Source: Nonomuraea corallina (lineage in GTDB: Bacteria > Actinomycetota > Actinomycetes > Streptosporangiales > Streptosporangiaceae). Taken from it: 34,333 bases of DNA. Location: positions 1 through 34,333 of the forward strand of contig NZ_JAPNNL010000067.1 of the NCBI RefSeq assembly GCF_027620315.1. Reading direction: 5' to 3'. The position numbers were made by a program, and so were the translations under genes. Of the stretch, positions 13,826 through 21,756 are shown one piece after another; positions within the stretch are counted from its first letter, which is position 1, and each line of letters starts with the position of its first letter. The notes under the pieces are model-generated. The model had not been told where the DNA came from, searched no databases, and saw only the letters and a list, made by a program, of their open reading frames with translations.

Positions 13826-15280
13826 TTGACAGACTCACTCACGGGGAGCGGCACGGCCGTGTGGGCGGTGCTGCTCGCCACGACTCCCGGGGGCCGGCTC
13901 GGCTGCCGCGAGGGCACACTGCTGGACCGGCTCACCGGTCAGCTCACCGCGCTGCGGGTGCGGGAGGTCCAGGTCCTGACGTCCGACGGCGGGCTCGCCG
14001 CCGACCTGCGCGGCGTGGCCAAGCTGGCCCGCGTGGCGGTGGGGGCGGTCGCCCTGGTCCCCGGCGACCTGGTGGCGCACACCGAGGCGCTGGCCATGCT
14101 GCTGGAGCACCCGGCGCGCGACACGCGGGCGCTGGTCGCCGCCGGGTCCGCGGTGGGGCCGACGCGGCCGCCGCTCCGGATCGAGGGCGGGCGGATCACC
14201 GCGGCGGGCAGCTCGTTCCACACCGTTCCCGAGGCCAACGCCGCGTTCGCGGGCGTGGTGCAGGTCGGCGAGGCCGACCTCGGCGCGCTCGCCGACGTCG
14301 CCGAGGAGCTGGCCGAGCTGGCGGAGTCGGGCAGGCTCGGCCCGGTCACCCCGGCGGAGGCCGTCGACCTGCTGCTGGTCGGCCTGGTGAGGTCGGGCGC
14401 GCGGGTGCGCCCGGCAGCGCTCGGGCCGCTCCACAGCACCCGGGCCACCGCCCAGACCTCCGCCGACGCGGCGATCGAGCGGCTGGCCGAGGTGGACGAG
14501 GACGAGGTCCGGCTCGACCGCGCGGTGAAGTCCGACGACGGCTTCTTCGCCTCCCACTGCGTCTCGCCGTTGACCCGGCGCCTGATCAAGCCCGCGCACG
14601 CGCTCAGGCTCACCCCGAACGCCGTCACCGGCATCTCGATCGGCCTGGCGGTGCTGGCGGCGATCTGGTTCTCGGCCGGCGGCCGGGGCGCGCTGGTGGC
14701 CGGGGCCGTGCTGTTCTACCTGTCGTTCGCGCTCGACTGCCTCGACGGCCAGCTCGCGCGCTACACGCGCGGTTTCACGCCGCTCGGGGCGTGGGCCGAC
14801 GGGATGGCCGACCGGCTCAAGGAGTACGCGGTCTACGTCGGGCTGGCCTACGGCTACGTGGCCACGCACGCCTCCGGCGGCGGCAACCCGGACGGGATCT
14901 GGTTCCTCGCCGTGGCCGCGATGATCCTGCAGTCGGTCCGCCACTCGATCCACTTCTCGTACGCCGGATCGGTGTGGGACGCCGGCCAGGTCGGCCCGCT
15001 GTGGGCGGGGCCGGTCCGCTCCCTGCAGGAGCCGGCCGCCGCCGCCCGCGGCGTCCGTCCCCGGCAGGGGCTGCTGAGGATCGCCCAGCGGGTGCGGCGC
15101 GGCTCGGCCGTCCACTGGCTGCGCAGGATCGTCGCGCTGCCCATCGGGGAGCGCACGGCGCTGATCGCCGTCACGGCGGCCCTGTCCGACGCCCGGGTGA
15201 CGTTCGTGGCGCTGCTCGGCTGGGGCGGCGTGGCGGCCGTCTACCAGCTCGCCGGCCGGATGGTGAGGTCCGCGGAATGA
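13826..15280 (+). CDS. CDP-alcohol phosphotransferase fused to a degenerate nucleotidyltransferase-like domain
   Basis: A 484-residue protein. The C-terminal part (about 245-480) is a CDP-alcohol phosphatidyltransferase with the full catalytic signature: D304, D307-G308, A311-R312, G321, D325 and D329, embedded in several membrane helices. It transfers a phospho-alcohol from CDP-alcohol to a second hydroxyl. The N-terminal 200 residues resemble a GT-A nucleotidyltransferase (AVLLATTPGGRLG where active enzymes read LAAGxGxRL) but lack the CTP-binding Gly-rich loop. The order of parts equals the archaeal/bacterial inositol-phosphate cytidylyltransferase-DIPP synthase fusion. The start is TTG 13826 with GGGAGG 9 nt upstream. 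DUF5941 overlaps its stop by 4 nt. Confidence 0.9.
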   Translation: MTDSLTGSGTAVWAVLLATTPGGRLGCREGTLLDRLTGQLTALRVREVQVLTSDGGLAADLRGVAKLARVAVGAVALVPGDLVAHTEALAMLLEHPARDTRALVAAGSAVGPTRPPLRIEGGRITAAGSSFHTVPEANAAFAGVVQVGEADLGALADVAEELAELAESGRLGPVTPAEAVDLLLVGLVRSGARVRPAALGPLHSTRATAQTSADAAIERLAEVDEDEVRLDRAVKSDDGFFASHCVSPLTRRLIKPAHALRLTPNAVTGISIGLAVLAAIWFSAGGRGALVAGAVLFYLSFALDCLDGQLARYTRGFTPLGAWADGMADRLKEYAVYVGLAYGYVATHASGGGNPDGIWFLAVAAMILQSVRHSIHFSYAGSVWDAGQVGPLWAGPVRSLQEPAAAARGVRPRQGLLRIAQRVRRGSAVHWLRRIVALPIGERTALIAVTAALSDARVTFVALLGWGGVAAVYQLAGRMVRSAE

Positions 15281-15900
15281 TCTCTGTTCACATGGTCCCG
15301 GTGCCGCGCGGCAAGGTCGTCGCCTACCGCGACGACGGGCCGCTCTCGCGCGGCATGGGCATGCTCGTGGCCGGGCAGCTCCCGCCGCTGCCGCCGCTCG
15401 CCGCCGCCGCCTTCGTCACCGGGATCCTGCTGCTGATGGGGATGGCGGGGGCCGGCGGGCTGGCCGTGTTCGCGCCGCTGGTGACGCTGCTGCTGGCCGG
15501 GCCCGGCAGCTCCCACCCGCACGACGGCCGGTACGACTGGATGGCGCCGCCCGTCCTGCGCGCGATCGAGTACTCCTTCATCGCCGCCTGCGGCTTCGCC
15601 TACGACGTGCCCCCGCTGCTGATCTTCCTGGTGCTCGGGGCCGCCGCCTTCCACCACTACGACCTGGTCTACCGGATGCGGCAGCGGGTCTACCCGCCGC
15701 CCTGGCTGGCCGCGCTCGGCCTCGGCTGGGAGGGGCGGATGCTGGTGCTCGGCCTGTTCGCGCTCGTGGGCTGGGTGACCGGCGGGTTCGCGCTGCTGGC
15801 CGCGTACCTGTGGGGGGCGTTCGGCTGGGAGAGCCTCACGTGCTGGCTCGCCGCGCCGCGGACCGGGGCGCGCGCGGCGGACGCCGGGGCACAAGACTGA
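15277..15900 (+). CDS. DUF5941 membrane protein
   Basis: A 207-residue polytopic protein that I assign to DUF5941, a family seen next to or fused with CDP-alcohol phosphotransferases in actinobacteria. Hydrophobic segments lie at about 34-52, 56-75, 98-125 and 148-180. The conserved-looking loop HPHDGRYDWMAPPVLRAIEY and the HHYDLVYR motif hold polar residues that may be functional. The ATG overlaps the upstream stop (ATGA), so the two are translationally coupled. It probably assists the phosphotransferase, for example in lipid or polyol handling; that role is inferred only from coupling. Confidence 0.8.
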   Translation: MISVHMVPVPRGKVVAYRDDGPLSRGMGMLVAGQLPPLPPLAAAAFVTGILLLMGMAGAGGLAVFAPLVTLLLAGPGSSHPHDGRYDWMAPPVLRAIEYSFIAACGFAYDVPPLLIFLVLGAAAFHHYDLVYRMRQRVYPPPWLAALGLGWEGRMLVLGLFALVGWVTGGFALLAAYLWGAFGWESLTCWLAAPRTGARAADAGAQD

Positions 15901-15918
15901 GGCGGATTACCCGCAGCG

Positions 15919-15945
15919 GGCCGAAAGGCAACTAACCTTTGGGCC
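15919..15945 (+). terminator. hairpin in the DUF5941-cytidylyltransferase gap
   Basis: GGCCGAAAGG (15919-15928) pairs with CCTTTGGGCC (15936-15945) at 9 of 10 positions around a 7-nt loop. It could be a partial terminator or attenuator between the two halves of the CDP-alcohol block. Confidence 0.4.
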
Positions 15946-15976
15946 TACGTAGTCATGCTCGACTGAGGAGTGCACG

Positions 15977-16711
15977 TTGCTGGGAATGGTGCTGGCCGCT
16001 GGAGCCGGACGACGCCTGCGGCCGTACACCGACACGCTGCCTAAGGCGCTCGTGCCGGTCGACGGCGACACCACGATCATGGACATCTCGCTGCGCAACC
16101 TGGCCGCCGTGGGCCTGCGCGAGGTCGTGGTCGTCGTCGGTTACGCGGCGCAGGCCGTACATGAGCGCAAGCGCGAGCTCGAGGAGCGCCACGGCGTCGA
16201 GCTCACCCTCGTGCACAACGACAAGGCCGAGGAGTGGAACAACGCCTACTCCCTGTGGTGCGCGCGCGACCACTTCGCCCGCGGCGCGCTGCTGGTCAAC
16301 GGCGACACCGTGCACCCCGTGTCGGTCGAGAAGACGCTGCTCGCCGCCCCCGAGACCAGCGACATCCTGCTCGCCGTCGACGACGTGAAGAAGCTGGCCG
16401 ACGAGGAGATGAAGGTGACGCTCTCCGAGGAGGGGGCGCTGCGCCGCATCACCAAGCTGATGGACCCGGCCGAGGCCTACGGCGAGTACATCGGGGCCAC
16501 GCTCATCAGGCCCGGCGCCGCCGAGCGTCTGGCCGACGCGCTCAAGGCCACGTTCGAACGCGACCCGCAGCTCTACTACGAGGACGGCTACCAGGAGATG
16601 GTGGAGCGCGGCGAGGCGATCCACGTCGCGCCCATCGGCGAGGTCGACTGGGTCGAGGTGGACAACCACGACGACCTCGCCAAGGCCCGAGCCATCGCCG
16701 TCCGCTACTGA
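15977..16711 (+). CDS. NTP-transferase, phosphocholine/polyol-phosphate cytidylyltransferase-like
   Basis: A 244-residue GT-A nucleotidyltransferase. The intact signature GMVLAAGAGRRLRPYT (3-18) with PKALVPV (22-28) binds the NTP; GDT and the late VDWVEVDNHDDLAKA motif fit metal binding. The sequence is closest in feel to LicC/PntC-type and inositol-1-phosphate cytidylyltransferases, so CDP-polyol formation from CTP is likely. The start is TTG 15977 with TGAGGAGTG 7 nt upstream. The G1P dehydrogenase-like gene follows after 9 nt. Together they could make CDP-glycerol (from glycerol-1-phosphate) or another CDP-polyol. It provides the active nucleotidyl transfer that the degenerate domain at 13826 lacks. 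Confidence 0.88.
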   Translation: MLGMVLAAGAGRRLRPYTDTLPKALVPVDGDTTIMDISLRNLAAVGLREVVVVVGYAAQAVHERKRELEERHGVELTLVHNDKAEEWNNAYSLWCARDHFARGALLVNGDTVHPVSVEKTLLAAPETSDILLAVDDVKKLADEEMKVTLSEEGALRRITKLMDPAEAYGEYIGATLIRPGAAERLADALKATFERDPQLYYEDGYQEMVERGEAIHVAPIGEVDWVEVDNHDDLAKARAIAVRY

Positions 16712-16720
16712 GGGGGCCGG

Positions 16721-17779
16721 ATGCCGCTTCTAGCGAGGATGCTGCCCGCGCCGCTCACCATGGAGGTCAGGCGCGGCGCCGTCGCCCAGCTCGGCGCGCT
16801 GCTCGCCGACAGCAGGGTCGCCACCTCGGGCCGGGTGGCGGTCGCGGTCGGCCCCGGTCAGGGCGACCACATCGAGAGCCTGATCGCGCCGACGCTGGAC
16901 GAGGCTGAGGTGTTCCGCGTCTCCGACGGCAGTGTGGAGGCCGCCGTCACCCTCGGCGGCGAGCTGCGCAAGGGCGCCTACGAGGTGGTCGTGGGCGTGG
17001 GCGGCGGCAAGACCATCGACACGACCAAGTACGCCGCCTCGCTGGCCGGCATCCCCATGGTCGCCGTCGCCACCAACCTGTCCCACGACGGCATCTGCTC
17101 GCCGACGGCCTCCCTGCTGTACGAGGGCGGCAAGGGCACGTTCGGCGTGCCGATGCCGCTGGCGGTCCTGGTCGACCTGGACTTCGTGCACAACGCGCCC
17201 CGGTCGCTGGTCCGCTCGGGCGTGGGCGACGTGCTCAGCAACCTGTCGGCGTGCGAGGACTGGCAGCTCAGCAACGTCGAGCGGGGCGAGCCGATCGACG
17301 GGCTGGCCTGCTCGATGGCGCGCACGGCGGCCGAGGCGCTGCTGGGCAGGGCCGACTCCATCGAGTCCGACGCGTTCCTGACCGTGCTGGCCGAGTCTCT
17401 GATCCTGTCGGGCATGTCGATGGTGGTCGCCGGGTCATCTCGGCCCGCGAGCGGCGGGGACCATGAAATCATGCATGCCGTGGACCAGCTTTTCCCCGGC
17501 ACCTCCAACCACGGCGAGCTCGCCGGGATCGGCACCGCCTTCTGCTACTTCCTGCGGGAGGACGAGGCGCGACTCCGGCAGGTCACCGACTGCCTGCGCC
17601 GCCACGAGCTGCCGGTGCTGCCGGGCGACATCGGGCTGAGCAGCGAGCAGTTCGCCCAGTCGGTGGCGCTCGCGCCGTCCACCCGTCCCGGCCGTTACAC
17701 GATCCTGGAGCACCTGCGCCTGCAGGACTCGGAGATCCGCGATCGGGTGGAGGACTATGTCCGGGCCTTCGGTCGCTGA
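16721..17779 (+). CDS. sn-glycerol-1-phosphate dehydrogenase-like (AraM/EgsA type) enzyme
   Basis: A 352-residue member of the iron/zinc-containing alcohol dehydrogenase superfamily. NAD(P) is bound by VVGVGGGKTIDTTKY (90-104). The segment NLSHDGICSPTAS (119-131) is the hallmark of glycerol-1-phosphate dehydrogenases. Likely metal ligands are Asp170, His248 or His252, and His264 (SNHGE). The known reaction reduces dihydroxyacetone phosphate to sn-glycerol-1-phosphate. It lies between a cytidylyltransferase (9 nt upstream) and a CDP-alcohol phosphotransferase (23-nt overlap), so the product probably becomes a CDP-linked polyol. A different keto-phosphate substrate is possible. An SD-like GGGGG precedes the ATG. 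Confidence 0.87.
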   Translation: MPLLARMLPAPLTMEVRRGAVAQLGALLADSRVATSGRVAVAVGPGQGDHIESLIAPTLDEAEVFRVSDGSVEAAVTLGGELRKGAYEVVVGVGGGKTIDTTKYAASLAGIPMVAVATNLSHDGICSPTASLLYEGGKGTFGVPMPLAVLVDLDFVHNAPRSLVRSGVGDVLSNLSACEDWQLSNVERGEPIDGLACSMARTAAEALLGRADSIESDAFLTVLAESLILSGMSMVVAGSSRPASGGDHEIMHAVDQLFPGTSNHGELAGIGTAFCYFLREDEARLRQVTDCLRRHELPVLPGDIGLSSEQFAQSVALAPSTRPGRYTILEHLRLQDSEIRDRVEDYVRAFGR

Positions 17780-18524
17780 GCTGCGCGGGGTCGCCCAGCC
17801 CGCCGGCCATCTTGACCGCCGCAACGGTGAGCACTGGGCGGGCGTGCTCTACATGCGCAGGCTGTCGATCTACGTCACCTGGCTGATGACCAAGACCTCG
17901 GTCACGCCCAACCAGCTCACCTGGGTGATGACGCTGGCGGGGGTCGCGGCCGGGGTGGTGGTGGCGCTGCCGGGGCTGTGGGCGGCGGTGGGAGCCGCCC
18001 TGCTGGTGCAGGTCTATCTGCTGCTCGACTGCTCCGACGGCGAGCTGGCCCGGTGGACCGGCAAGACCTCGCTCACCGGCGTCTACCTCGACCGGGTCGG
18101 CGCCTACTTCACCGAGGCGGCGCTGCTGGCCGGGCTGGGCTGGCGGGCGTCGGCCGTGCTGCCTGACTGGTACACGGTGCTGGGCTTCGCCGCGGCGCTC
18201 GGCGCCATCCTGATCAAGGCGGAGTCCGACCTGGTGGAGGTCGCGCGGGCCAAGGGCGGCCTGCCCCCCGCCACCGAGGCGGCGGCCGTGCAGTTCCGCT
18301 CGGGGCTGCTGGGGCTGGGCCGGCGGGTGCTCGCGGCAACCGGGTTCCACCGGATCGTGCAGCCGATCGAGCTGTCGTTGCTCGCGCTGGCGACGGCGGT
18401 GATCGACGTGGTGCGGGGCGATCTGCTGGCCACCCGGGTGCTCGTGGTGGCCTGTGTGGTCGCGGCCGGGCTACAGGTTGTCCTGCATCTGGTCAGCATT
18501 CTCGCGTCGAGGCGGCTGGCGTGA
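17757..18524 (+). CDS. CDP-alcohol phosphotransferase-like membrane protein lacking the last catalytic Asp
   Basis: A 255-residue polytopic protein. The CDP-alcohol motif is present as D91, D94-G95, A98-R99, G108 and D112, but the fourth Asp, which acts as the base, is Ala116 (LDRVGAY). At least five hydrophobic segments follow. The ATG at 17757 has GGTGGAGG 3 nt upstream and overlaps the dehydrogenase gene by 23 nt. If active it would transfer the phospho-polyol made by the two upstream enzymes; if the missing Asp is essential it may serve as a partner of the intact enzyme at 13826. The substitution is seen directly; its effect is inferred. Confidence 0.85.
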   Translation: MSGPSVAELRGVAQPAGHLDRRNGEHWAGVLYMRRLSIYVTWLMTKTSVTPNQLTWVMTLAGVAAGVVVALPGLWAAVGAALLVQVYLLLDCSDGELARWTGKTSLTGVYLDRVGAYFTEAALLAGLGWRASAVLPDWYTVLGFAAALGAILIKAESDLVEVARAKGGLPPATEAAAVQFRSGLLGLGRRVLAATGFHRIVQPIELSLLALATAVIDVVRGDLLATRVLVVACVVAAGLQVVLHLVSILASRRLA

Positions 18525-18609
18525 TGCGATTTCCGGAACCGGCGGCGGCCCTCGTCCGTCCTATTGATCGGACATTGGCGGTTCGGTGGGGGTTCACTAC
18601 CGGTTCCGA

Positions 18610-18615
18610 TACGCT
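18610..18615 (+). promoter_or_regulatory. -10-like TACGCT upstream of GT2 gene
   Basis: The 158-nt gap between 18524 and 18683 contains TACGCT, identical to the box before the GT-C gene at 25058. The spacing would give a leader of about 60 nt. No clear -35 is seen. Confidence 0.3.
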
Positions 18616-18682
18616 TAGCTCCACCAATATCAGGAAATATGCGAACCAGCAGACTCGGTGATCATGAAAGATTGCTCCGCCC

Positions 18683-19597
18683 GTGCTCCCGACGCGTCAG
18701 GACGATGATGCGTTGAAGATCTCGTGCGTCATCCTCACCATGGGTAACCGGGTCGCGGAGCTGGACCGGGCGGTCGCGTCCGCGCTCGACCAGATCGACG
18801 GCGACGTCGAGGTGGTGATCGTGGGCAACGGCGCGGACGTGCCCGAGCTGTCCGCGACGCCACCCGCTGGTTCGTCGGCGACCGTGAAAACGATCCGGCT
18901 CGACCACAATACGGGCATCCCCGCAGGCCGTAACCGGGGGGTCGAGGAGTGCTCCGGTGACGTGGTGCTGTTCCTCGACGACGACGGCTGGTACGCCAAC
19001 CAGAAGGTGGCCGCGCACGTCAGGCACCGCTTCGCCACCGAGCCCGACCTGGCCGTCATCTCCTTCCGGGTGATGGACCCCGACGGCGGCGTCGGACAGC
19101 GCCGTCACGTCCCCCGCCTGCGCGCCGGCGACCCGGAGCGCAGCTCGCCGGTGACGACCTTCCTGGGCGGCGCCTCCGCCGTCCGGCGCTCGGCCTTCCT
19201 CCAGGTGGGCGGGCTGCCGGAGCGGTTCTTCTACGCCCACGAGGAGACCGACCTGGCCTGGCGGCTGCTGGGCGAGGGCTACCGGATCGAGTACGACGCC
19301 GAGACGGTCATGTACCACCCGCAGGTGCCGCCGACCCGCCACGCCCAGTTCTACCGGCTGAACGCGCGCAACCGCGTGTGGCTGGCCCGCCGCAACCTGC
19401 CGTGGCCGCTGGCGGTGATCTACCTGCTCGACTGGGTGGTGCTGACCCTGATCCGGGAGCTGGGCTCCAAGGAGTCGCTGAAGGCCTGGTTCACCGGCTT
19501 CTTCGAGGGCCTGCGCACCCCCGCCGGTGAGCGCCGTCCGATGGCCTGGAAGACGGCCTGGCGCATGGTGAAGCTCGGCCGCCCGCCCATCGTCTGA
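18683..19597 (+). CDS. family 2 glycosyltransferase (rhamnosyl/galactosyltransferase-like)
   Basis: A 304-residue GT-A enzyme. It contains ISCVILTMGNR near the start, the nucleotide region HNTGIPAGRNRGVEE, the DxD-like VLFLDDDGWY, FLGGASAVRRSAF, and YAHEETDLAWRLL carrying the likely catalytic base. The fold and order match GT2 enzymes that add sugars to envelope glycans. The GTG at 18683 is used here, but a TTG at 18713 with AGGA upstream, giving LKISCVIL, is equally plausible. It is convergent with the decarboxylase-like gene, and their stop codons share one hairpin. Confidence 0.88.
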   Translation: MLPTRQDDDALKISCVILTMGNRVAELDRAVASALDQIDGDVEVVIVGNGADVPELSATPPAGSSATVKTIRLDHNTGIPAGRNRGVEECSGDVVLFLDDDGWYANQKVAAHVRHRFATEPDLAVISFRVMDPDGGVGQRRHVPRLRAGDPERSSPVTTFLGGASAVRRSAFLQVGGLPERFFYAHEETDLAWRLLGEGYRIEYDAETVMYHPQVPPTRHAQFYRLNARNRVWLARRNLPWPLAVIYLLDWVVLTLIRELGSKESLKAWFTGFFEGLRTPAGERRPMAWKTAWRMVKLGRPPIV

Positions 19598-19611
19598 GGC
19601 CCTCTCAGACG
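19591..19611. terminator. hairpin overlapping two convergent stop codons
   Basis: CGTCTGAG (19591-19598) and CTCAGACG (19604-19611) form a perfect 8-bp stem with a 5-nt loop. The TGA of the GT2 gene and the TGA of the opposite-strand gene both lie in the stem. Confidence 0.6.
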
Positions 19612-20318
19612 ATCTCCGCCTCTTCCAGCGCCATGCCGGCGTGCGCGACCGTGCCGGCCAGCAGGGGGCGCCTGGGCAGGCCCAGCTCGCTCAGCTCCTT
19701 GGCGATGGGATGGTTGCCGAGCCGGATGAGCGCGCCGCCGGGGCGCACCCGCACTCCCCGGGTCCGCAGGGCCCAGGGGATGCGCCGGGTGCGGCCGTCG
19801 CGGTGGGTGTAGGCGTCCAGGGCGATCACCGGGCCGGGACCGGGCAGCGGGGCGCCGGGCTTGATCAGCATGTCGAGCACGAGCCTGCCGTCCCTGCGCA
19901 GGATGCACCGCTTGTACGGGGTGCCGAGCCGCAGGTCGATGTCCGCCAGTTCCTTCGGCACGCCCCACAGCGCCCGCCCGGCCTCCAGCGTGAAGCCCTG
20001 GTCGACCGGCATCCAGTGGACGAACGCGGCCGCGTTCCGCAGGTCGCCGAGCCCCACCGAGCCCGTCGTGCCCGGCCGCCGGATCAGGAACGCCATGGCG
20101 AACTCGTGGTAGGAGTCGAGATCACCGTCGCGGTAGTCGGCGAACACCAGCACGCAGACGGCCTTGCCGGGCAGCACCTCGGCCACGTCCAGCCCCGAGT
20201 ACGCGAGCACGGCCCGCGCGGCGTCGGCACGGACCAGGTAGAGAGCGCCGCACACCATCACGTCCCGCACCCGGACGGGCATGGTCACCGTCCTGCCCTG
20301 GATCAGATGCGATGCCAT
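19605..20318 (-). CDS. acetoacetate decarboxylase-family protein
   Basis: A 237-residue soluble protein of the acetoacetate decarboxylase fold. SYHEFAMAFL (69-78) and ALWGVPKELADIDLR (116-130) are the recognisable core; Lys122 aligns with the Schiff-base Lys of acetoacetate decarboxylase. Family members include decarboxylases, aldolase-dehydratases and unknown enzymes, so the reaction cannot be named. It is the last gene on the minus strand after the acyltransferase (89-nt gap) and may share its message. Why it sits in a glycan locus is unclear. Confidence 0.82.
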   Translation of the reverse strand: MASHLIQGRTVTMPVRVRDVMVCGALYLVRADAARAVLAYSGLDVAEVLPGKAVCVLVFADYRDGDLDSYHEFAMAFLIRRPGTTGSVGLGDLRNAAAFVHWMPVDQGFTLEAGRALWGVPKELADIDLRLGTPYKRCILRRDGRLVLDMLIKPGAPLPGPGPVIALDAYTHRDGRTRRIPWALRTRGVRVRPGGALIRLGNHPIAKELSELGLPRRPLLAGTVAHAGMALEEAEIV

Positions 20319-20407
20319 GGCTCCTAGTACATCAACCGCCGAACGCCGTGACCATCACCCCATGGACCGGCTCTGTACCGCGAACGACGGGGCCGGGGGA
20401 CCGCCGC

Positions 20408-21604
20408 TCAACTTCCTGCTGCCCGGCCTCGCGAAGGACGGCGGTAGAGCCAGGTCAGGCGCGGCTCCAGCACCCATTTGAAGACCGTCCGGGTCTCCGG
20501 CAGGCAGAGCACGATCGCCAGCGCGAAGCAGCTGAAGCTGATCGCCAGGGCGCCCAGCGGGCCGTGCAGCCACGGCAGGTTGAGCCAGCCCTGGTCCTTG
20601 GCGATGAGCACCGGGATGCCGTGGAGGAGGTAGCAGTAGAGCGTGCGGGTGCCGAGATCGGAGTACCACGTCTCGCCTCTGGGCACCAGCGCGAGCAGCG
20701 CGAAGCAGAGCGCCAGGCTGCACAGCAGCAGCCCGGTGCGCACGCCCAGCCCCATGTACCAGGACAGGTCCATCTTCTCGTAGCTGTTCTTGAAGTAGAA
20801 CGGCGCGAGCGGGGCCCTGGGCGCGATGAGGATGGCCACGGCCGCGGCGGCGAGGATGGTGACCACCGACACGATCTTGATCCACAGCCGGTTGAGCAGC
20901 TCGAAGTGCTCCGGCTGCATGACCAGCCCGATCACGAAGAACGGCAGCAGGCCGAAGAACCGGTCCATGCTGAAGTCGCCGGAGATCTCGGAGAACCCGG
21001 CGAACAGGTAGATCGCGATGGCCACCGGGATGGGGAATTTCATCCGCTTCCACACCGGCGTCGACAGCCGCCAGAACAGCAGCGCCAGCAGATACCAGTT
21101 GAGCCAGGCCGGGTCGATGATCGTCAGGCTCCACTTCTGCCCGAGGGCGAAGCGCAGCGCGGCGTAGCCGACCTCGACGATCACGTACGGCACGAGGAAG
21201 GTGTCGACCAGCTTGTTGGTCTTGGCGTTGGAGTTCCAGAAGTTTCTGGACAGGTAGCCGCTGATCAGCACGAACAGCGGCATGTGGAAGGTGTAGATGA
21301 AGATGTAGAGGGCCCGGTTGGAGTCGGCGTCGAGGGTCGGCACCAGCGAGTGGCCCACGACGACGAGCGCGATGAGCACGAACTTGACGTTGTCGAGGTA
21401 CGGGTCGCGCCTGCGCTTGGCCGGCTGCTCGGCCTGTGGCTCCGGCTCCCGCGCCGACTCGCGCGCCGGCTGGGCCGGCGCCTGGTCCGGGCGGGGGGTG
21501 AAGAGCCCTTCGCCGGGGAGCGGCCACCGGGCTCCCGTGTTGGCCGGTCCCGCACTCTCATCGCCGGGAGCGTGGACCGGTGGGGAGTACTGGGTGTCAG
21601 ACAC
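20408..21604 (-). CDS. acyltransferase family 3 membrane protein
   Basis: A 398-residue integral membrane acyltransferase. After about 65 Pro/Ala/Glu-rich cytoplasmic residues comes RDPYLDNVKFVLIALVVVGH with the conserved His of the family, then YTFHMPLFVLISGYLSR, and about ten membrane helices in total. Family 3 enzymes O-acetylate or otherwise acylate extracellular sugars and lipids. The position inside the glycan locus suggests it decorates the polymer made here. Two hairpins separate it from the LCP gene upstream, so it probably has its own promoter. Confidence 0.88.
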   Translation of the reverse strand: MSDTQYSPPVHAPGDESAGPANTGARWPLPGEGLFTPRPDQAPAQPARESAREPEPQAEQPAKRRRDPYLDNVKFVLIALVVVGHSLVPTLDADSNRALYIFIYTFHMPLFVLISGYLSRNFWNSNAKTNKLVDTFLVPYVIVEVGYAALRFALGQKWSLTIIDPAWLNWYLLALLFWRLSTPVWKRMKFPIPVAIAIYLFAGFSEISGDFSMDRFFGLLPFFVIGLVMQPEHFELLNRLWIKIVSVVTILAAAAVAILIAPRAPLAPFYFKNSYEKMDLSWYMGLGVRTGLLLCSLALCFALLALVPRGETWYSDLGTRTLYCYLLHGIPVLIAKDQGWLNLPWLHGPLGALAISFSCFALAIVLCLPETRTVFKWVLEPRLTWLYRRPSRGRAAGS

Positions 21605-21647
21605 TGGGAAGTCGCTCAGCTTCGCTCGGGGCCGGGGAACACGACAG

Positions 21648-21713
21648 GCGACAGCGCCTGCGAGGGCGAGCCGCTGTCGCCGACCCGCACCACGATATCC
21701 CTTGGTGCGGGTC
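21648..21713. terminator. two consecutive hairpins after the second LCP gene
   Basis: GCGACAGCG (21648-21656) pairs with CGCTGTCGC (21672-21680). Next to it, GACCCGCACCA (21682-21692) pairs with TGGTGCGGGTC (21703-21713). Both stems are perfect. They lie downstream of the minus-strand LCP gene and upstream of the acyltransferase. Confidence 0.6.
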
Positions 21714-21756
21714 CTGTCTCACGGCCTGACTGTTCCACAGTCAACTTGCAGGTGCC

